A stretch of DNA of 8,444 bases from Treponema sp. (GCA_031257715.1 JAIROE010000033.1:1-8444); one strand, 5' to 3'; positions 1-6,853 are shown, counted from the stretch's first letter. The notes: generated by a model from the sequence alone, not told the origin. Numbers and translations are program-made.

Positions 1-623
1 CTGGAAAGGGTGGAAAGTTTCTTCTCCAGCACCCGTTCCACCTCCCGAAGCACTTCGGGGCTCGTCCTGTCCATGGTGGCTATGCGCCGGGCGACGTCGC
101 TCTGTACCTCATGGGGGAGGTTCTGCAGTATGATGGACGCCTTGTTCGGCTCCAGATAGGCGAGGATGAGGGCTATGGTCTGCGGATGCTCCTGCTGTAT
201 GAAGTTAAGGAGATGAGCGGGATCGGTACGGCGGATGAAGTCAAATGGCCGCACCTGAAGGCTCGACGTAAGGCGGTTGATGATGTCTATGGCCTTCTGG
301 CTTCCCAGCGATTTCTCCAAAAGTTCCCGCGCATAATCTATGCCGCCTGTGGAGATGAACTGATTGGCCATCATCAATTCCTGGAATTCCTGCAGTACCG
401 CGTCTTTCTGATCGGGCTCTATGGTTTCAAGCCTCGCTATTTCAAAGGTAAGGGTTTCTATCTCGTCTTCCCGGAGGTACTTGAAAATCTCCGCCGAAAT
501 TTCCGAACCTATGGTAACGAGAAAAATGGCTGCCTTTTGCCTCCCGGTAAATTCCTTTCCGGATTTTTTCTTGGAAGATCCGGCGGCGACGCCTGATGAA
601 GTTACCGCACTTGTTTTTGCCAT
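1..623 (-). CDS. fliG: Flagellar rotor/switch protein FliG, 5' part (C-terminus outside window)
   Basis: FliG forms the upper layer of the cytoplasmic C-ring. It binds the FliF C-terminus through its N-terminal domain and contacts the stator through its C-terminal domain to generate torque and set rotation direction. The visible 207 residues start with a Ser/Lys-rich leader (about 1-24), then the N-terminal domain from residue 26 (GRQKAAIFLVTIG) to about 128, and the start of the middle domain with the family hallmark EHPQTIALILAYLEP at 145-159. The charged torque domain lies beyond position 1. The ATG at 621-623 is preceded by GGAGG at 632-636 (8-nt spacer), which sits in the last codons of fliF; only 3 bp separate the genes, so translation is probably coupled. 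Spirochaetes usually carry two FliG paralogues; the copy next to fliF is the one named FliG2 in Borrelia and T. pallidum. That assignment rests on position, and the family call is secure. Confidence 0.97.
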   Translation of the reverse strand, partial: MAKTSAVTSSGVAAGSSKKKSGKEFTGRQKAAIFLVTIGSEISAEIFKYLREDEIETLTFEIARLETIEPDQKDAVLQEFQELMMANQFISTGGIDYARELLEKSLGSQKAIDIINRLTSSLQVRPFDFIRRTDPAHLLNFIQQEHPQTIALILAYLEPNKASIILQNLPHEVQSDVARRIATMDRTSPEVLREVERVLEKKLSTLS

Positions 624-626
624 GTT

Positions 627-2333
627 CTATTCCTCCAGGAGCCATGTCCGTATAAGCTGGGCGCAGTCTTCAGGATGTTCCTTGGCCATGTTGGCCACCG
701 CTTCCTGAAGCTCCATACGGGTCCGTTCTTCCACGGAAATGGACACATCCACCCCGCCCTCTTCCGCCTGCTCGATGGCGCTTTCCCGTATCGCCTGCTC
801 CCGGCGGGAACGTTCATCTTCAGCAAGCCGCCTGCGCCTTTCCAGTTCCCTGGAAATGGTCCTGAACAGGATAAAGGAAATAAGCAGCAGGGCAAGACCC
901 GACAGGAACACCACGACGGTGGTCTGTATCTGCCTCTTCCTGAAATACGCGGCGTCCTCTTCGGAAAACTGCAAGGTCCTGTCGTAGGGAATATTCTGCA
1001 CCGTCACCGAGTCTCCCCGGCCGGCGCTGTAACCCACCGCATTCTGGACCAATACCTGCGCCGCCCGCAGCTGTTCCGCCGGAACGGGAGTGTACTCACG
1101 CTCTATGGTTCCGTCGGGAAGCACCACAGGGCTTCCCTTTTCATCATACTTCCATTTCCACGTTCCATCAATATTCACCGCAACGGTAATCCGGTCTATC
1201 TGGGGACTCCGTTCCTCCTGGGTCGTCTTCTTGTTGATGGCTTCGTTGTGAACATTGGTTTCCTGGGTCATTCTTCCAAAGAGGTTGGTCATATCCTTAA
1301 AGGCCGGGGGGGTCTGACCCTCAACACCCGAAGGACCTTCGGGATTAAAGCCCGTCCCCTCCCAGGTGGTATTCGAACTGCTCTGCGAAAGGGTTATGGA
1401 AGGAACTATTTCAGAATCATCGTAGGGAAGCCCCGGCGTCCTGGGTTTCATGGTCACGGGGAAAAATTCATCGGTCTCCACGGCCTTCTTTGACATGTCC
1501 ATGTCTATCTTGACGTTGATGTCCCTGACGCGATCGGCGGTAAAAGTCTTCTGCAGGTTCGCAAGAACAAGGGCCTTGTACTTGGCCTCCTGCGTCTGGA
1601 CGATCTTTATTTCCTTTTCGATACGGCCAAGCCGGTCAAAGTCCGCCATGCCTTCAAAATCGTTCAACACAAGGCCCGTCTGATCGGTAATGACGATGTG
1701 TTCGTCCTTAAGGCCCTCTATGGCGAATTTGAGGATCTTCTGAATACCCTCAACCTTCTTGCGGTTTTCGATGATGTCGCTTCCCGGTTTGGGGGTGATG
1801 ATAACGCTCGCGGTAACGGGATTCTGATCCTCACGGAAGAGTTCCGGCGCGGGAATGACGATAGTCACGTTGGCGTCATCCACGTCGTCTATGGCCTTGA
1901 TGTGATCGGTGATCATCTGCCTGATGGCCCGCTGGAGGTTCACGTTCCGCTCAAAGTCGGTAATGGTCCAGCGTTCCCTGTCGAAGATCTCCCAGGGATC
2001 GGCATTTGCCGGAATAAGGTCTTCCCGTATGAGGATCGCCCTCATGCGCCGCGCGGAAGTTTCGTCGGGCACCTGTATTACGCCCGCGGAATTGACCTGG
2101 GTCTTTATCCCTTCCTGATTGATCCGCAGTATGATGCGGTCCCGCGCCGCCTCGTCCCGTACGGGCGCGTCAATGACGGGCACCATGGTGGGCGCGCCCG
2201 AAACCGTAAACAGGGCGATGATCCCCCCCGTAGCGGCAACCGCTATCCCGATAAAGATAACGCGCTGCACCATGGACCATTTGCCCCACAGATCGACTAT
2301 CCTCCCGATTACTCTTTTAAACCACTCGTTCAT
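627..2333 (-). CDS. fliF: Flagellar MS-ring protein FliF
   Basis: FliF oligomerises in the inner membrane into the MS ring on which rod, export gate and C-ring are built. The 568-residue product is close to the usual family length. It shows a first membrane segment at about 24-43 (VIFIGIAVAATGGIIALFTV), ring-building domains at about 50-230, a Pro/Gly/Ser-rich collar-type stretch at about 290-370, and a second membrane segment at about 471-491. A basic/acidic cytoplasmic tail ends in ELQEAVANMAKEHPEDCAQL (541-560) and a hydrophobic IRTWLLEE end. That tail matches the conserved FliG-binding end of FliF, and fliG follows 3 bp downstream. The ATG at 2331-2333 has GGAGG at 2338-2342 with a short 4-nt spacer within a G-rich run. 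A GC-rich inverted repeat lies in the 60-bp gap between fliE and this gene. No frameshift or truncation is seen. Confidence 0.98.
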   Translation of the reverse strand: MNEWFKRVIGRIVDLWGKWSMVQRVIFIGIAVAATGGIIALFTVSGAPTMVPVIDAPVRDEAARDRIILRINQEGIKTQVNSAGVIQVPDETSARRMRAILIREDLIPANADPWEIFDRERWTITDFERNVNLQRAIRQMITDHIKAIDDVDDANVTIVIPAPELFREDQNPVTASVIITPKPGSDIIENRKKVEGIQKILKFAIEGLKDEHIVITDQTGLVLNDFEGMADFDRLGRIEKEIKIVQTQEAKYKALVLANLQKTFTADRVRDINVKIDMDMSKKAVETDEFFPVTMKPRTPGLPYDDSEIVPSITLSQSSSNTTWEGTGFNPEGPSGVEGQTPPAFKDMTNLFGRMTQETNVHNEAINKKTTQEERSPQIDRITVAVNIDGTWKWKYDEKGSPVVLPDGTIEREYTPVPAEQLRAAQVLVQNAVGYSAGRGDSVTVQNIPYDRTLQFSEEDAAYFRKRQIQTTVVVFLSGLALLLISFILFRTISRELERRRRLAEDERSRREQAIRESAIEQAEEGGVDVSISVEERTRMELQEAVANMAKEHPEDCAQLIRTWLLEE

Positions 2334-2355
2334 GTCCCCTCCCCTGATAACGGAC

Positions 2356-2380
2356 GGGCCGCCGCTTGTGCCGCCGGCCC
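2356..2380 (-). repeat. Intergenic GC-rich inverted repeat between fliE and fliF
   Basis: GGGCCG pairs with CGGCCC as a perfect 6-bp stem around a 13-nt interior that can add two more pairs. In the sense (minus) RNA it sits 22 nt before the fliF start codon, just upstream of the ribosome-binding site, and is not followed by a T-run, so it is not a terminator for the operon. Read on the plus strand it is followed by CTTTTTATCTTTTTT at 2381-2395, the shape of an intrinsic terminator for antisense transcription. Its role is unproven; transcript stability or processing, or antisense termination, are possible. Confidence 0.55.
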
Positions 2381-2393
2381 CTTTTTATCTTTT

Positions 2394-2771
2394 TTATCTG
2401 GTGTTGATCAAATCCCTCCAGCCCTGAACGATGCGGTTAAGCACATTCCGGGTCATGTCAAGCGAAAGACGCGCCTTGGCCTGGGCGGTCGTTATGTCAT
2501 GCGGATCAACCGATTCGGGATCGGTGATCGCCTGCTGTTCAAGGCTCGAGGCAAACTGCTGGTATCCTGAAACCTGATCCAGCGCCTGAAGCATGGCCTG
2601 TTCAAAGGCCCCCGAGCGGGTCACCGAGCCGGCCCCGGTAATTTTTGCCAGATCGTTTACCGTATGCCCGATACGGGTAAAGTTATCCGGATCTGAAGTC
2701 ATGTGCCGCGGATCAGTGACCGCCATGGAGACATTCCCGCCCGTTACCGTAGCGGCGTTATACAAAGTCAT
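2394..2771 (-). CDS. fliE: Flagellar hook-basal body complex protein FliE
   Basis: FliE joins the MS ring to the proximal rod and is among the first axial subunits exported. The product has 125 residues, at the long end for a family that is commonly about 100-110; the extra length is N-terminal (about residues 1-45, rich in Thr, Asp and Gly). The C-terminal half carries the family signature: an amphipathic helix, then SVDPHDITTAQAKARLSLDM (87-106) and the closing TRNVLNRIVQGWRDLINTR, which correspond to the conserved helix that packs in the rod base. The ATG at 2769-2771 has AGGAGG at 2776-2781 with a 4-nt spacer. It lies between flgC and fliF, its usual place in flgB-type operons. A downstream Met at residue 16 lacks a comparable ribosome-binding site, so the first ATG is preferred. 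Confidence 0.94.
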   Translation of the reverse strand: MTLYNAATVTGGNVSMAVTDPRHMTSDPDNFTRIGHTVNDLAKITGAGSVTRSGAFEQAMLQALDQVSGYQQFASSLEQQAITDPESVDPHDITTAQAKARLSLDMTRNVLNRIVQGWRDLINTR

Positions 2772-2783
2772 TTCCCCTCCTCC

Positions 2784-2807
2784 CGCCGGGGCGGACGGCC
2801 CGCGGCG
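2784..2807 (-). repeat. Intergenic hairpin just upstream of the fliE ribosome-binding site
   Basis: CGCCG and GGGC at 2784-2792 pair with GCCC and CGGCG at 2798-2807, giving a 9-bp GC stem with one bulged base and a 5-nt loop. In sense RNA it ends 2 nt before the AGGAGG of fliE, close enough to affect ribosome loading. No T-run follows it on the minus strand, so it should not end operon transcription. On the plus strand TCTTTATATTT follows, a weaker terminator-like arrangement than the fliE-fliF repeat. Confidence 0.55.
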
Positions 2808-2833
2808 TCTTTATATTTCCGTCTTTGCGCCTT

Positions 2834-3295
2834 TTACCGCGCCGCGCCTATATCAAGAGCCCGCTGAAACATGGACTTTGCTCCTTCAATTACCGAAGCG
2901 TTCGCTTCGTAGGCCCGCTGTACTTCAAGCATGTCCACCATTTCGGTGACGATATTTACATTCGGCAATTCCACATACCCCGCCCTGGGGCCCGACTTGA
3001 TGGCGTCAGGATGGGTGGGATCGTACCTCAGGGGATTCGGAGAATCGTCTTTCTGAAGCTCGACCACCTTCACACCCCGGCCTATTCCGTTGTCAAGGGA
3101 TTCGGGAAGAAAGGGAGAACGCCAATAGGGCCCTTCCACACGGGGCCGCAGAACCACCCGGCCCCTCCTGTAGGGTCCGCCTTCCTGGGTACGGGTAGTG
3201 TTGGCGTTCGCCAGGTTATCGGCAATCACGTCGTTGCGGAGCCGCTGTGCGGTTAGTCCCGTAGCCGCGATGCTTATGGCGCTGAAAATTCCCAT
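2834..3295 (-). CDS. flgC: Flagellar proximal rod protein FlgC
   Basis: FlgC is one of the proximal rod subunits, exported through the flagellar type III apparatus and assembled between FliE/FlgB and the distal rod. In spirochaetes it acts in the periplasm. The 153-residue product has normal family length. It opens with the rod signature MGIFSAISIAATGLTAQRLR, followed by NLANANTTRT at 27-36, the characteristic FlgC asparagine-rich motif. The C-terminal helix (about 112-150, with MVDMLEVQRAYEANASVIEG) is the partner coiled-coil segment of the D0 domain. No cleavable signal peptide is seen, as expected for a type III substrate. The ATG at 3293-3295 is preceded by AGGAG at 3303-3307 with a 7-nt spacer. 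It lies 27 bp after flgB and 62 bp before fliE, in the conserved flgB-flgC-fliE order. Confidence 0.98.
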   Translation of the reverse strand: MGIFSAISIAATGLTAQRLRNDVIADNLANANTTRTQEGGPYRRGRVVLRPRVEGPYWRSPFLPESLDNGIGRGVKVVELQKDDSPNPLRYDPTHPDAIKSGPRAGYVELPNVNIVTEMVDMLEVQRAYEANASVIEGAKSMFQRALDIGAAR

Positions 3296-3322
3296 TTACT
3301 CACTCCTGTATAATCCGGGCCG

Positions 3323-3742
3323 CTAACCCCGGAGCACAAGGCTCATCTGGCCGAATTCAAAGGCCTGCGCCTGCGCAAGCAGGGTATAGGTCATCTGTGT
3401 CCGCAATTGTTCGGCCATTTCCTGCTCGGGGTCCACATTGTTTCCGTTGTTGTTATAAGTGCTGGTGTAATCAAGCACCCGCCGTATTGATACGTCCCGG
3501 TAATCCCGTTCCTTCCAGTTGGGAATGTGCCGGGGATCGGCAAGGGTAAGCTCCAGGACAGGCCGTTTTTCCCCGGTTTCAAGGGCCCGCTTGAGCTCGC
3601 TTTCATAATTCACCACATGCCGTTTGAAATTGGGCGTACCGGCGTTGGAGATATTATGGGCGATAACGTTGTAGCGGACCTGATTCGCATCCATGGCCCG
3701 GTGAAGCAGATCAACGGTTTTCGTAAAATTATTCGATATCAT
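3323..3742 (-). CDS. flgB: Flagellar proximal rod protein FlgB
   Basis: FlgB is a proximal rod subunit and the first flagellar gene of this cluster. The 139-residue product has normal family length. The N-terminal D0 helix contains VRYNVIAHNISNAGTPNFKR (about 21-40), the rod-protein signature. The C-terminal helix contains EMAEQLRTQMTYTLLAQAQA. The reading frame stays open upstream to an ATG at 3854-3856, which would give 177 residues, but that start lies inside hslU and the extra 38 residues resemble nothing in the family. The ATG at 3740-3742 is preceded by GGGAGG at 3747-3752 with a 4-nt spacer and puts the start where FlgB proteins begin. The 76-bp gap to hslU is the longest in the window, so a separate promoter or leader is possible, but no convincing promoter is seen. 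Confidence 0.97.
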   Translation of the reverse strand: MISNNFTKTVDLLHRAMDANQVRYNVIAHNISNAGTPNFKRHVVNYESELKRALETGEKRPVLELTLADPRHIPNWKERDYRDVSIRRVLDYTSTYNNNGNNVDPEQEMAEQLRTQMTYTLLAQAQAFEFGQMSLVLRG

Positions 3743-3759
3743 AGAGCCTCCCACTCTAT
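3741..3759 (-). promoter_or_regulatory. Inverted repeat framing the flgB ribosome-binding site
   Basis: ATAGAG at 3741-3746 and CTCTAT at 3754-3759 are exact inverted repeats. In sense RNA they form a 6-bp stem whose 7-nt loop holds the GGGAGG ribosome-binding site; the first two bases of the flgB AUG lie in the 3' arm. The stem is AU-rich and probably weak, so it may only tune initiation. The sequence fact is certain; a regulatory role is inferred. Confidence 0.4.
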
Positions 3760-3818
3760 TTTCGGCACATTGGAAGCGGAGAATTAACAAGTTCCCTCTT
3801 TTAGCATCTGTCCGCGCC
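3743..3818 (-). other. hslU-flgB intergenic region (76 bp)
   Basis: This is the longest non-coding gap in the window and the boundary between the protease genes and the flagellar genes. Besides the flgB ribosome-binding hairpin it shows no clear -10/-35 pair and no hairpin plus T-run terminator on the minus strand. A GCCGAAAA string resembling the -10 of flagellar sigma-28 promoters occurs at 3759-3766, but it is too close to the ribosome-binding site to work as a normal promoter. Read-through from hslU therefore seems the simplest model. Confidence 0.4.
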
Positions 3819-5378
3819 TTACAGAATGTACCTCCCCAGATCCTGATCGGTGACAATACCGGAAAGCTTTTCGTTCACATAGTCCACCGTAATGGAAATT
3901 TTGGCCGGAGCAATGTCCGGCGCTTCGAAGGAGAGTTCCTCCAGAAGGGCTTCCATGATCGTATGCAGCCGCCGGGCGCCTATGTTTTCAAGGCGCGAAT
4001 TGACGTCCGCGGCAAGCACGGCAAGCCGCTCCACCGCCTCGGGGGCAAATTCTATTTCGACATTCTCTGTGGCAAGAAGGCCCATGTACTGTTTGACCAG
4101 GGCATTCTTGGGCTCCGTAAGGATGCGGAGAAATTCCCCCTTTCCCAGGGACTCCAGTTCCACACGGAGGGGAAAGCGGCCCTGCAACTCCGGAATAAGG
4201 TCCGAAGGCTTGCTGACGTTAAAGGCGCCGGCGGCAATAAAAAGGACGTGATCGGTGTTCACCGGCCCCCACTTGGTGTTCACCGTCGCCCCTTCAACTA
4301 TGGGCAGAATATCCCGCTGGACTCCTTCCCTTGAAACGTCGGGTCCGCCGCCCATGTCGCCGCGGACGGCGATCTTGTCTATCTCGTCAATGAAGATGAT
4401 CCCCGTCTGTTCGACCCGCTGGCGGGCCTCGTCGCTTACCCGGTCCCTGTCTATGAGTTTTTCCGATTCCTCGGCCTTGAGGATCTCCCTGGCCCTGGCG
4501 ACGGAGACCACTTTCTTCTTCTTGTTCCCGCCGAAGAAGCCGGCTATACCCGAAAGGCTTGACTCTATTTCCTCCATGCCCCCGCCCATCATCTCGAAAG
4601 AAGGAATCTGCGGGCTTTGATTCACCATGAGTTCCACGGTCCGATCCTCAAGTTTTCCTTCGCGGAGCATGGCCCTGATTTTTTCCCGCGTCGCCGATTG
4701 TTCACCTGCCGCAGCGGCTGCTCCGGCTTCCTCATCCGGAATGCCGGCCGCGGTCTCGTCCGCGCCCGAATCGGCGCCTGCCCCGGGCTGGCCGGCCTTG
4801 AGAAAAGAGGGAATCCCCACCTGAATGGCCGTTCCTATGAGGCCTGCTCCACTGTCGTTGGGGTTGATGGAAAAAGTTCCCACAGGCCTCACGACCGGTT
4901 TCCCGACCTTTGAATCCTTTCGCTTTTTTCCCGCGCCGGGAAGCAGCAGATCCAGCAGGGCTTCTTCGGCCCGTCTTTCCACTTCGGAGGTAATCTTTTC
5001 CTGCATCTCCTGCTTTACCATCTGAATGCCGGCGGCCATGAGATCGCGGACCATGGATTCAACGTCGCGCCCAACATAACCTACCTCGGTGTACTTGGTG
5101 GCCTCAACCTTGATGAAGGGGGAATTTGCAAGCCTTGCAAGCCGCCGCGCTATTTCCGTCTTTCCCACGCCGGTAGGCCCTATCATGAGTATGTTCTTGG
5201 GGGCTATGTCTTCCCGCATCTCCGGGTCCAGTTTGAGCCGCCTTATCCGGTTGCGGAGCGCGACGGCGACCGCGCGTTTGGCCTTCTTCTGGCCCACAAT
5301 GTATTTATCCAGTTCCGTCACAATCTCCTTTGGAGTAAGGCGGTCCAGATTTTTGTCGTTCTTTTTTGTTTCGCTCAT
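3819..5378 (-). CDS. hslU: ATP-dependent protease ATPase subunit HslU (ClpY)
   Basis: HslU is the AAA+ hexameric unfoldase that binds, unfolds and feeds substrates to the HslV peptidase in the cytoplasm. Over 519 residues the order is: N-terminal ATPase region with Walker A GPTGVGKT (67-74), pore loop GYVGRD (100-105), I domain from about 110, Walker B IIFIDEID (327-334), GRFP arginine-finger region (400-403), sensor-2 GARRLHT (467-473) and a C-terminal GRYIL tail, the type that docks into HslV pockets. All key motifs are intact. It is about 75 residues longer than the E. coli protein. The extra length lies between Walker A and Walker B, in the I domain, and includes a disordered-looking Ala/Gly/Asp/Glu stretch at about 196-227. 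Its ATG overlaps the hslV stop as ATGA (5375-5378), typical of translational coupling; GAGGG lies 9 nt upstream at 5388-5392. Confidence 0.98.
   Translation of the reverse strand: MSETKKNDKNLDRLTPKEIVTELDKYIVGQKKAKRAVAVALRNRIRRLKLDPEMREDIAPKNILMIGPTGVGKTEIARRLARLANSPFIKVEATKYTEVGYVGRDVESMVRDLMAAGIQMVKQEMQEKITSEVERRAEEALLDLLLPGAGKKRKDSKVGKPVVRPVGTFSINPNDSGAGLIGTAIQVGIPSFLKAGQPGAGADSGADETAAGIPDEEAGAAAAAGEQSATREKIRAMLREGKLEDRTVELMVNQSPQIPSFEMMGGGMEEIESSLSGIAGFFGGNKKKKVVSVARAREILKAEESEKLIDRDRVSDEARQRVEQTGIIFIDEIDKIAVRGDMGGGPDVSREGVQRDILPIVEGATVNTKWGPVNTDHVLFIAAGAFNVSKPSDLIPELQGRFPLRVELESLGKGEFLRILTEPKNALVKQYMGLLATENVEIEFAPEAVERLAVLAADVNSRLENIGARRLHTIMEALLEELSFEAPDIAPAKISITVDYVNEKLSGIVTDQDLGRYIL
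4698..4793 (-). other. Low-complexity Ala/Gly/acidic insertion in the HslU I domain
   Basis: Residues about 196-227 of HslU consist almost only of Ala, Gly, Asp, Glu, Ser and Pro, ending in a run of five Ala after a Gly-Ala pair. A Lys-rich patch (KKRKDSK, 151-157) lies upstream. Compared with E. coli HslU as remembered (Walker A Lys63 to Walker B Glu257, 194 residues), the same interval here is Lys73 to Glu332, 259 residues, so about 65 residues are extra. The reading frame is intact on both sides and AAA+ motifs are conserved, so this is an in-frame expansion of the substrate-facing domain and not a sequencing break. Confidence 0.7.
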
Positions 5379-5941
5379 TGATCCTGTCCCTCTGAAGAAC
5401 CCAGTTCTTCCACGGTGATTTGTCCATTGGTATAGATACAGATGTTACTTGCGATCCGCAGGCTCTTTTCGGCGATTTCCGCGGCGGAAAAGCCGCTCCC
5501 TTCCAGATAGGCAAGGGCCGCGGCATAGGCGTAATTTCCCCCGGAGCCGATTGCCAGGGCGTTTTCCTCGGGTTCTATAACGTCCCCGGTTCCCGAGATG
5601 AGCAGGATCTTGCCGATGTCCGCCACAAGGAGCAGGGCTTCCAGCCGGCGCAGGACACGGTCCGTGCGCCAATCTTTGGAAAGCTCCACCGATGCCCTGA
5701 GAAGATCCCCGGAGTACTCCTTGAGTTTTCCCTCAAAGCGGTCAAAGAGGGTAAAAGCGTCCGCCGTCGCGCCGGCGAAACCGCAGAGCACTTTTCCATC
5801 CATGAGGCGGCGTACCTTGCGGGCGTTGTTTTTCATTTTCGCTTCCCCTATGGTTACCTGCCCGTCTCCGGCCATTGCCACCTTGCCGTTCCTCCTCACC
5901 GCCAACACGGTTGTAGAGCGAATTGTTACGGTATCCTTCAC
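5375..5941 (-). CDS. hslV: ATP-dependent protease peptidase subunit HslV (ClpQ)
   Basis: HslV is the proteasome-beta-like peptidase that forms a double hexamer capped by HslU and degrades unfolded or regulatory proteins in the cytoplasm. The 188-residue product aligns with the family from Thr10 onward. With Thr10 as mature residue 1, Asp26, Lys42 and Ser133 fall exactly at mature positions 17, 33 and 124, the known active-site set; the GDGQVT and AIGSGG motifs are present. The start is GTG (5939-5941), the only plausible start near the mature N-terminus, with a strong GAGG core at 5947-5950 (AGGAGG at 5947-5952) and 5-nt spacer. This leaves a nine-residue prosegment (MKDTVTIRS) to be removed before Thr10 can act. 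The short gap after xerC and the 4-bp overlap with hslU show one operon. Confidence 0.98.
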   Translation of the reverse strand: MKDTVTIRSTTVLAVRRNGKVAMAGDGQVTIGEAKMKNNARKVRRLMDGKVLCGFAGATADAFTLFDRFEGKLKEYSGDLLRASVELSKDWRTDRVLRRLEALLLVADIGKILLISGTGDVIEPEENALAIGSGGNYAYAAALAYLEGSGFSAAEIAEKSLRIASNICIYTNGQITVEELGSSEGQDQ

Positions 5942-5946
5942 TCTTT

Positions 5947-5953
5947 CCTCCTA
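5947..5953 (-). promoter_or_regulatory. hslV ribosome-binding site overlapping the xerC stop codon
   Basis: The sense sequence TAGGAGGAAAGAGTG contains the TAG stop of the recombinase (5951-5953), the AGGAGG Shine-Dalgarno sequence (5947-5952) and the GTG start of hslV (5939-5941). The stop is part of the ribosome-binding site, so a ribosome finishing the recombinase stands where the next one must load. This placement fixes the GTG as the hslV start and suggests coupled translation. Confidence 0.8.
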
Positions 5954-6853
5954 CCTGATGCCATGGGCCTTTTTATACACCTTCCCGAGGTGTTCAATAT
6001 TTACATGGGTATACCTTTGTGTCGTCGACAGGCTGGCATGTCCCAAAAGTTCCTGTATCACCCGCACGTCGCAGCCTGAATTGATGAGGTGCGTGGCGAA
6101 ACTGTGCCGGAGGCTGTGGGGATGTATGTGCTTCCCCAGCCCGGAACGTTCAGCATAGCGGGCGATGATCCAGCGCACCCCCGGAACCGATATGGCCCCC
6201 CCTCTCCGGTTGATGAAGAGCCTCTCCGTGGGGCCCGCCGGTCCGCGGGCCCTTATCCGCGCCGCGCGGGCGGGAAGGTAAGCGGCGAGGGCCTCCCTGC
6301 ATTCCCCGGAAAAGAAGACATAACGTTCCTTGTCCCCCTTCCCGATGACGCGGGCGCCGCCCAGATCCCTGTCGACTTTTTTGACCGAAAGGGACACAAG
6401 CTCCGATATGCGCAGTCCCGCCGAATACATGGCGAGGATCAGCGCCTTGTCCCGCACAGGCCAAAGTATACCCGCCGTATCGGGAAGCTCCGCGAAGGCC
6501 GCCATTTCCCCTTCCCGCAGAAAAGCGGGGAGGTTCTTCCGTATTTTAAGGTTCCGGAGGTTCCCCGACGGGTCGTCTTTCCGCCGGCCGAAACGGACCA
6601 GCCAGCGGTAATAACCCCGTATTGAAGAAAGGGCCCTGTTCACGCTGACCGACGCGATTCCTTCGGCGCCGAGATCGGCGATGAAGCGGCGCACGTCATG
6701 GGGACCCGCGTCTTCGGGGGAAAGTTCAAGATTGGCGCAGTAATCCGCAAAACGGGAAAGATCATTCCTGTAGGCGTCGACGGTTCTCGGGGACATTCCC
6801 CGAACCGAACGGAGGTAATTGAGGTATTCTTCCATGACAGCTTCATTCCCCAT
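5951..6853 (-). CDS. xerC: Tyrosine recombinase, XerC/CodV type
   Basis: Xer recombinases resolve chromosome dimers at dif during replication termination, acting as XerC/XerD pairs or singly. The 300-residue product has family length. The N-terminal SAM-like core-binding domain spans about 7-90 (with SPRTVDAYRNDLSRF) and the catalytic domain about 107-295. All catalytic residues are visible: Arg148 (GLRISEL), Lys172 (GKGDKER), His246 and Arg249 (HSLRH), His272 (LGHASLSTTQ) and nucleophile Tyr281 (RYTHV). The ATG at 6851-6853 overlaps the topA end by 11 bp and has AAGGA 8 nt upstream; an ATG six codons later (6833-6835) is a possible alternative. Position between topA and hslV matches CodV of Bacillus, and the name xerC follows that context; sequence alone cannot firmly separate XerC from XerD. 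No att site or phage gene is near, so it is unlikely to be an element integrase. Confidence 0.9.
   Translation of the reverse strand: MGNEAVMEEYLNYLRSVRGMSPRTVDAYRNDLSRFADYCANLELSPEDAGPHDVRRFIADLGAEGIASVSVNRALSSIRGYYRWLVRFGRRKDDPSGNLRNLKIRKNLPAFLREGEMAAFAELPDTAGILWPVRDKALILAMYSAGLRISELVSLSVKKVDRDLGGARVIGKGDKERYVFFSGECREALAAYLPARAARIRARGPAGPTERLFINRRGGAISVPGVRWIIARYAERSGLGKHIHPHSLRHSFATHLINSGCDVRVIQELLGHASLSTTQRYTHVNIEHLGKVYKKAHGIR

Noticed and set aside
111..596. Plus-strand open frame of 161 codons
   Set aside because: The opposite strand encodes the N-terminal and middle domains of FliG with hallmark motifs, so the plus-strand frame is a shadow.
675..1493. Plus-strand open frame of 272 codons opposite fliF
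   Set aside because: It is antisense to conserved FliF coding sequence and shows no recognisable motifs; it is a shadow frame.
2334..2393. Operon terminator between fliE and fliF
   Set aside because: On the coding strand the hairpin is not followed by a T-run; the T-run lies on the other side and would only serve plus-strand transcription.
1698..2570. Long plus-strand open frame of 290 codons opposite fliF and fliE
   Set aside because: It lies antisense to clearly coding FliF and FliE, its product shows no family features, and such frames arise easily opposite GC-rich coding sequence.
3759..3766. GCCGAAAA as a sigma-28-type -10 element for flgB
   Set aside because: Transcription would begin at or inside the flgB ribosome-binding site, and no TAAA-like -35 lies at the usual 15-nt spacing.
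3767..3818. Sigma-70 promoter in the hslU-flgB gap
   Set aside because: TTGTTA and GTTAAT strings occur, but no partner hexamer is found at 16-18 bp, so support is too weak to annotate.
3743..3856. N-terminally extended FlgB starting at 3856 inside hslU
   Set aside because: The 38 extra residues have no rod-protein character, and the ATG at 3742 has a proper ribosome-binding site and gives normal FlgB length.
5951..6853. Recombinase as the integrase of a mobile element
   Set aside because: It has typical Xer length and motifs, is tightly packed in a housekeeping operon, and no direct repeats, tRNA gene or phage genes are nearby.
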